Origin: Tolypeutes matacus
Taxonomy: Eukaryota > Chordata > Mammalia > Cingulata > Chlamyphoridae
DNA length: 64,000 nucleotides
NCBI GenBank assembly: GCA_026826555.1
Contig: JAKSZT010000116.1
Coordinates: 1 to 64,000, forward strand
Reading direction: 5' to 3'
The first letter of the stretch is position 1. Every line of letters starts with the position of its first letter. Both the position numbers and the translations under genes were made by a program. The notes beneath the pieces were generated by a model that was not told the DNA's origin, ran no database searches, and saw only the letters and a program-made list of their open reading frames with translations. Below are positions 60,436 to 64,000 of the stretch, piece after piece.

Positions 60436-61177
60436 TGTATTAGTCCACCAAAGGAATGCTGATGCAAAATACCAGAAATCTCTTGGTCTTTATAAAGGGT
60501 ATTTATTTGGGGTAGACACTTACAGTTACCAAGACATAAAGCATAAATTTCTTCCTTCACCAAAGTCTGTTAGCCAGTCTTGGAGCAAGACATTTGCTGA
60601 CATTTGCCAGGGCTCAGGCTTCTTGGGTTCCTCTAACCACTGGGCTGCATTTCTCTCTGGGATCAGCTCCTATGTTTCCTCCACAAAGTCAGCTGTAGGC
60701 TATGTGGCTCTCTAAGCCTTGGCCTCTTTCCACAAGGCCACCTGTGAACTGTCAGGTGAATGGTTCATCTCTTTTTCCCAGGGCATTCAGTCCTTGCTCA
60801 TCAGAACTCCAACATCAAAAATTACTGCAACTCTGTGCTTTGCCATGTCCTTTTACGTTTGAGACCCCACCCACCAGGTGGTGGGGCTCAACACTATACC
60901 AACAAATACTGTATGAATGCATTACTATGAACCAAATATATTGTGTAATATATTGTTTTATTCAAAAAAAAATTACACGTATCTATTACATTTAATTGAG
61001 AAATGTATATATTTATTTATCTGTGTTTACTTTTTAGTTTTTAATTGTTTGCATTTTCAATTATTAAATGTACAAAATAAAGTTAAAAAAACTTAATCAT
61101 TGTCAGATTAACAGAGCAGTTTACAAACATAATCAAATATCTATTTTTGGAATTCATAATGATATCAAACTGCTACA
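60436..61177 (-). repeat. MaLR/ERVL-like LTR type I, duplicon copy 6, with AT-rich replacement
   Basis: TATCC duplications at 60431-60435 and 61178-61182 are perfect. Within the LTR, 60895-61090 carries about 190 bases of AT-rich sequence where the paralogues have about 50 bases (the CCCAGTCAATGCCCTTATCA part). The inserted stretch has no recognisable family. Confidence 0.7.
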
Positions 61178-61924
61178 TATCCATTTACCCATCTGATGCT
61201 ATATATTATTTTATGGTGTATTTTAGCACTTTATTGATGTCCTAGGCCATGGATATCATTATTACTTTATCCATTCAATCGTCATTTATATATATGAATT
61301 TAATTAACAGATATTATTCTTCAATCCATCCTGAATCTTGAACCTTCTGAGATCATTTTCTTTCTACCTGAATAATATTCTTTTACAATTCTTTTAAAGT
61401 GAGTTACTGCTAGCAAATGGTATTAGTTTTTACTCATCTGTAAAATATTTATTTCAATTCTTCCTGAAAGATTTTGATGAATTAAATCTCAGGCCCTCCA
61501 CGATCTCCACTGCTTTTGAGAGAACTCTTAGGGTTGAATCTCTCCATTCTGTTGTAAATGCAATCAGTTCTTTGGAGAAGAAATTAGAGGTTTTCAATTT
61601 TACAGCTTGCTTCCTGCCCACCCACCTCCCAGGCAAAATCTTTGCATGCTGGCTCTGGGAATGGGAATATTGGCACACCTCTCTGAGTTACACATCTGTT
61701 TTTGGAGCTAAGATTTTGTCAAGAAGTACAGTGTATTGAGTTCTTTTTGGGACCATTCTAGGAACCAGTGCAATGGTGGTCAGCACACCATTTTGCTCAA
61801 TGATGGCCTTACCCAATATACAGACACTGCTTCATGAATTCCCATTTCTCCTGGACTTACAAGACCCCTCCTGATCCCTGTGTGCTCAGTTAATGCCCTC
61901 ATTTGATTCCTGTGTGGACCCTGG

Positions 61925-62545
61925 AAAATTATGTTCTTACTAACTGATTGCTCTGTGTGTAAGCCTTTTTTATTAGGACATTTTGATTAGATTCAGATAA
62001 GGGAGCTTTTGATTACATCATTTTTGTTAGATTCCCCTAGTTTAGTCAAGGGCCTCTAATTAGATTTCAGGAACCAAGATGGACCCCAATCATTCTGCTG
62101 AAGTCCTACATACATGGGACACACCAAGAAAGAGTGCTGCCATGTTTACCCTGCCATATGGAAGAGGGCTCCAGGATCTCCTACAGCTGTGGAGAGACAC
62201 AGAATCTCTGAGTGGCTGAGGGAGAGGCCAGAGGCTGGAGTCATGGAGCAGTTTGAAGCTGAAGATATCCAGTCCAGAGAATGGAGAGGTGTAAGCAATT
62301 ATGTCTGATGGCCCACTGTTGAGCTCAAGGAGAAAGTGTGTTTGGGGAGAAGGTAGAGAGAGACAAGCATGCTCAACATTTTGCCTTGGCAGGAGTCCAG
62401 CAGCAGCTCACCCTTGTGAAGATAACATTTTTGATAATGCCTTGGTTGGACATTTTCACAGCCTCAGAACTGTAAGCTTTAACCCTAATAAATTCCAATA
62501 AAAGCCAACCTATTTCTGGTATTTTGCATTGGCAGCACTTGGCAA
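61925..62545 (+). repeat. MaLR-like LTR type II, duplicon copy 6
   Basis: Shows TAAGCTTTAACCCTAATAAA and CTATTTCTGGTATTTTGCAT near its 3' end, as in the other copies. The 5' boundary is approximate. Confidence 0.5.
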
Positions 62546-64000
62546 ACTCAAACAGCTAGGCACATAAGTTTGGAGAGCTGACCTATTCCCAAATGGCAGT
62601 GTGATACTGCTGCCCAGTGAATTCATGTGTAAACTGTGTGTGTCTCCAGACTAGGAAGGAATGAGTACTGTTAAGACAGAGGGGGAAGTGCTTTGGTCAG
62701 GAAGGCTTGCAATAAAAGGAGTCAGACAAGGGAGTCACAAGGTTTTGGGACTAGTATAAAGTCACGGTTGCCCCAGTATGATGTACTGGTTTCAGACAGG
62801 GTTTGTTCAGGTGGGTAGGGCCAGATAAAAGCATGGGACCTGGGGTCTGGTACACAGAGCAGTAAAGGCAAAGAGAGGAGACAACCTGCTCCTGCTCCTT
62901 TTACCATTCCCCCCTTCCCTTGAACTCCAGTTTTGACCCTCTGAGAAGGCTGCTTTATTGTTCCCCTCATGGGTCTCTGGCACAGACTCTTGTCTCCTCC
63001 TTCCAGTTCTACATTCATCTTCTCCAATGTTGGGTCAGCTAAAGGAAGAGCAAGGCCAAGATGAAACCTGTTGGTGTCAGGAAGGAAATGTCAAAATTCA
63101 CATTACAGCATTGGCTTCAGCAATAACATCACCAGAATGAGCAACATTAGGCTAGTGACCCTAATAAATATTGTGGGATCCCAAAGAAGTCCTGGGACCT
63201 AGGGCTGACAAGAATAGATGTGAGATTGTGGGGTAGTGCAATTTTACAGAAAACCTCACATGGTATAAATGTCAAAAGCTCTCAGACTAATTAAATATTA
63301 AATTTTCAACACATTTTTAACACACTTGAAAATGATGCAGACCTCTTCAATCCTGGAAGATATCAGAGGGGTTTGATGGGAAGGGCTGATGAACAACTGA
63401 AGAAGCTGGAATGTAACACGTGTTCACTGCAGTTCCCCCAAGTGAGAGAGGGAATGTCCTTTGTGGGAAGCAAACTCTCAGAGCCACAATGAAAACCATC
63501 ATCATAGGTTCTTGATCAGCAAAGGAGGAAAGGGAGAAATCCCTGCTCAGCACTCACAGCCTCAGTTAGTGATGTGAGTCCGTATAGCAGGTCTTCACTG
63601 TGGATTAAGCAGCAGGAAGTCCATCATCTCCTGTGGTGCAAACAGCCCTCTAACTGGACACGTGTAGAGAGCAGTGTGGCCTTCATATGGTCGTGTCTAT
63701 GCTCCTTGTGCTCCATGCTCATTCTTCCTGAACAAGACCTCCACCTGGCCAGGCAGCTTGGGAGGGAGCCGAGGGGAGTGAGCACTTTGCATTTATGGGT
63801 GACTGTATTTGCAACGGGTGAGGGGAAGTGCCCCCCACAGTAATGTTGCAGATTCAAATCAATATCTTCAAATCAACCACTTTCTCTGAAGTGAATTTTG
63901 AAATTCACTATTTTCAAAATTTCTTTTAAATTATAACCAAATTATCCATGCAAAGAGTATAAAAATAATTTATGTCTGTTATGTCAAACAGCCTTCTCTA

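Larger units (their letters stand above)
59142..64000 (-). repeat. Duplicon copy 6, inverted, running off the window
   Basis: Reverse complement of the duplicon from the flank segment (64000) to the upstream zinc fingers. Contains both LTR types and the L1 scrap. 61182-61925 and 62545-63860 are the low-copy segments with no recognisable gene. Confidence 0.85.

Overview
The window is repetitive mammalian DNA. Three SINEs (7249-7430, 31563-31740, 37511-37702 on the minus strand) carry a tRNA-like head with pol III A- and B-box-like motifs. They look like the DAS family of armadillos, which points to a xenarthran, most likely a Dasypus-type armadillo. I see no intact host gene. Everything recognisable is transposon-derived or a decayed C2H2 zinc-finger exon, and the coding remnants carry stops and frameshifts.

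Layout. 1-1880 is unassigned, with a small CpG-bearing block at 1660-1870. 1880-4198 is the 3' part of an ERV-L element: an RNase H-integrase-dUTPase reading frame with one in-frame stop, then an MLT2-like LTR. At 4198 this LTR is fused to the leader of a betaretrovirus-like (ERVK-type) provirus, copy A (4199-11419). A duplicon of about 5.5-6 kb follows, repeated in direct orientation at 11420-16807, 24302-30309 and 30310-35985. Each copy contains two oppositely oriented MaLR-like LTRs, a short old L1 ORF2 scrap and a degenerate KRAB-type zinc-finger array. ERVK copy B (16808-24301, two LTRs, lysine-type primer-binding site) separates the first two duplicon copies. The third is uninterrupted at that site. 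At about 35985 the order inverts, and the rest of the window carries the duplicon on the minus strand (35986-37224, 47048-52419, 59142-64000). The inverted part is interrupted by an L1 with a tandemly duplicated 5'UTR-ORF1 segment (37225-45150), a plus-strand ERVK env-LTR fragment (45150-47047) and a full-length minus-strand ERVK, copy E (52420-59141).

The most interesting point is the ERVK family itself. Copies A, B and E all keep recognisable gag (zinc knuckles, major homology region) and env, but between them lie about 2.7-2.9 kb of very AT-rich sequence with no convincing reverse transcriptase. The three copies share this middle section, and E lies at a different junction from A and B. 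The section therefore predates their spread. Either a foreign AT-rich segment replaced pro-pol, or an ancestral pol was already ruined and was mobilised in trans. The second strongest point is the history that can be read directly: A and B share the same downstream target-site sequence, duplicon copy 3 is the matching empty site, and SINEs present in one copy and absent from its paralogue give a relative order of events.

All identities rest on motif recognition by eye. Subfamily names are tentative and the edges of degenerate repeats are approximate.
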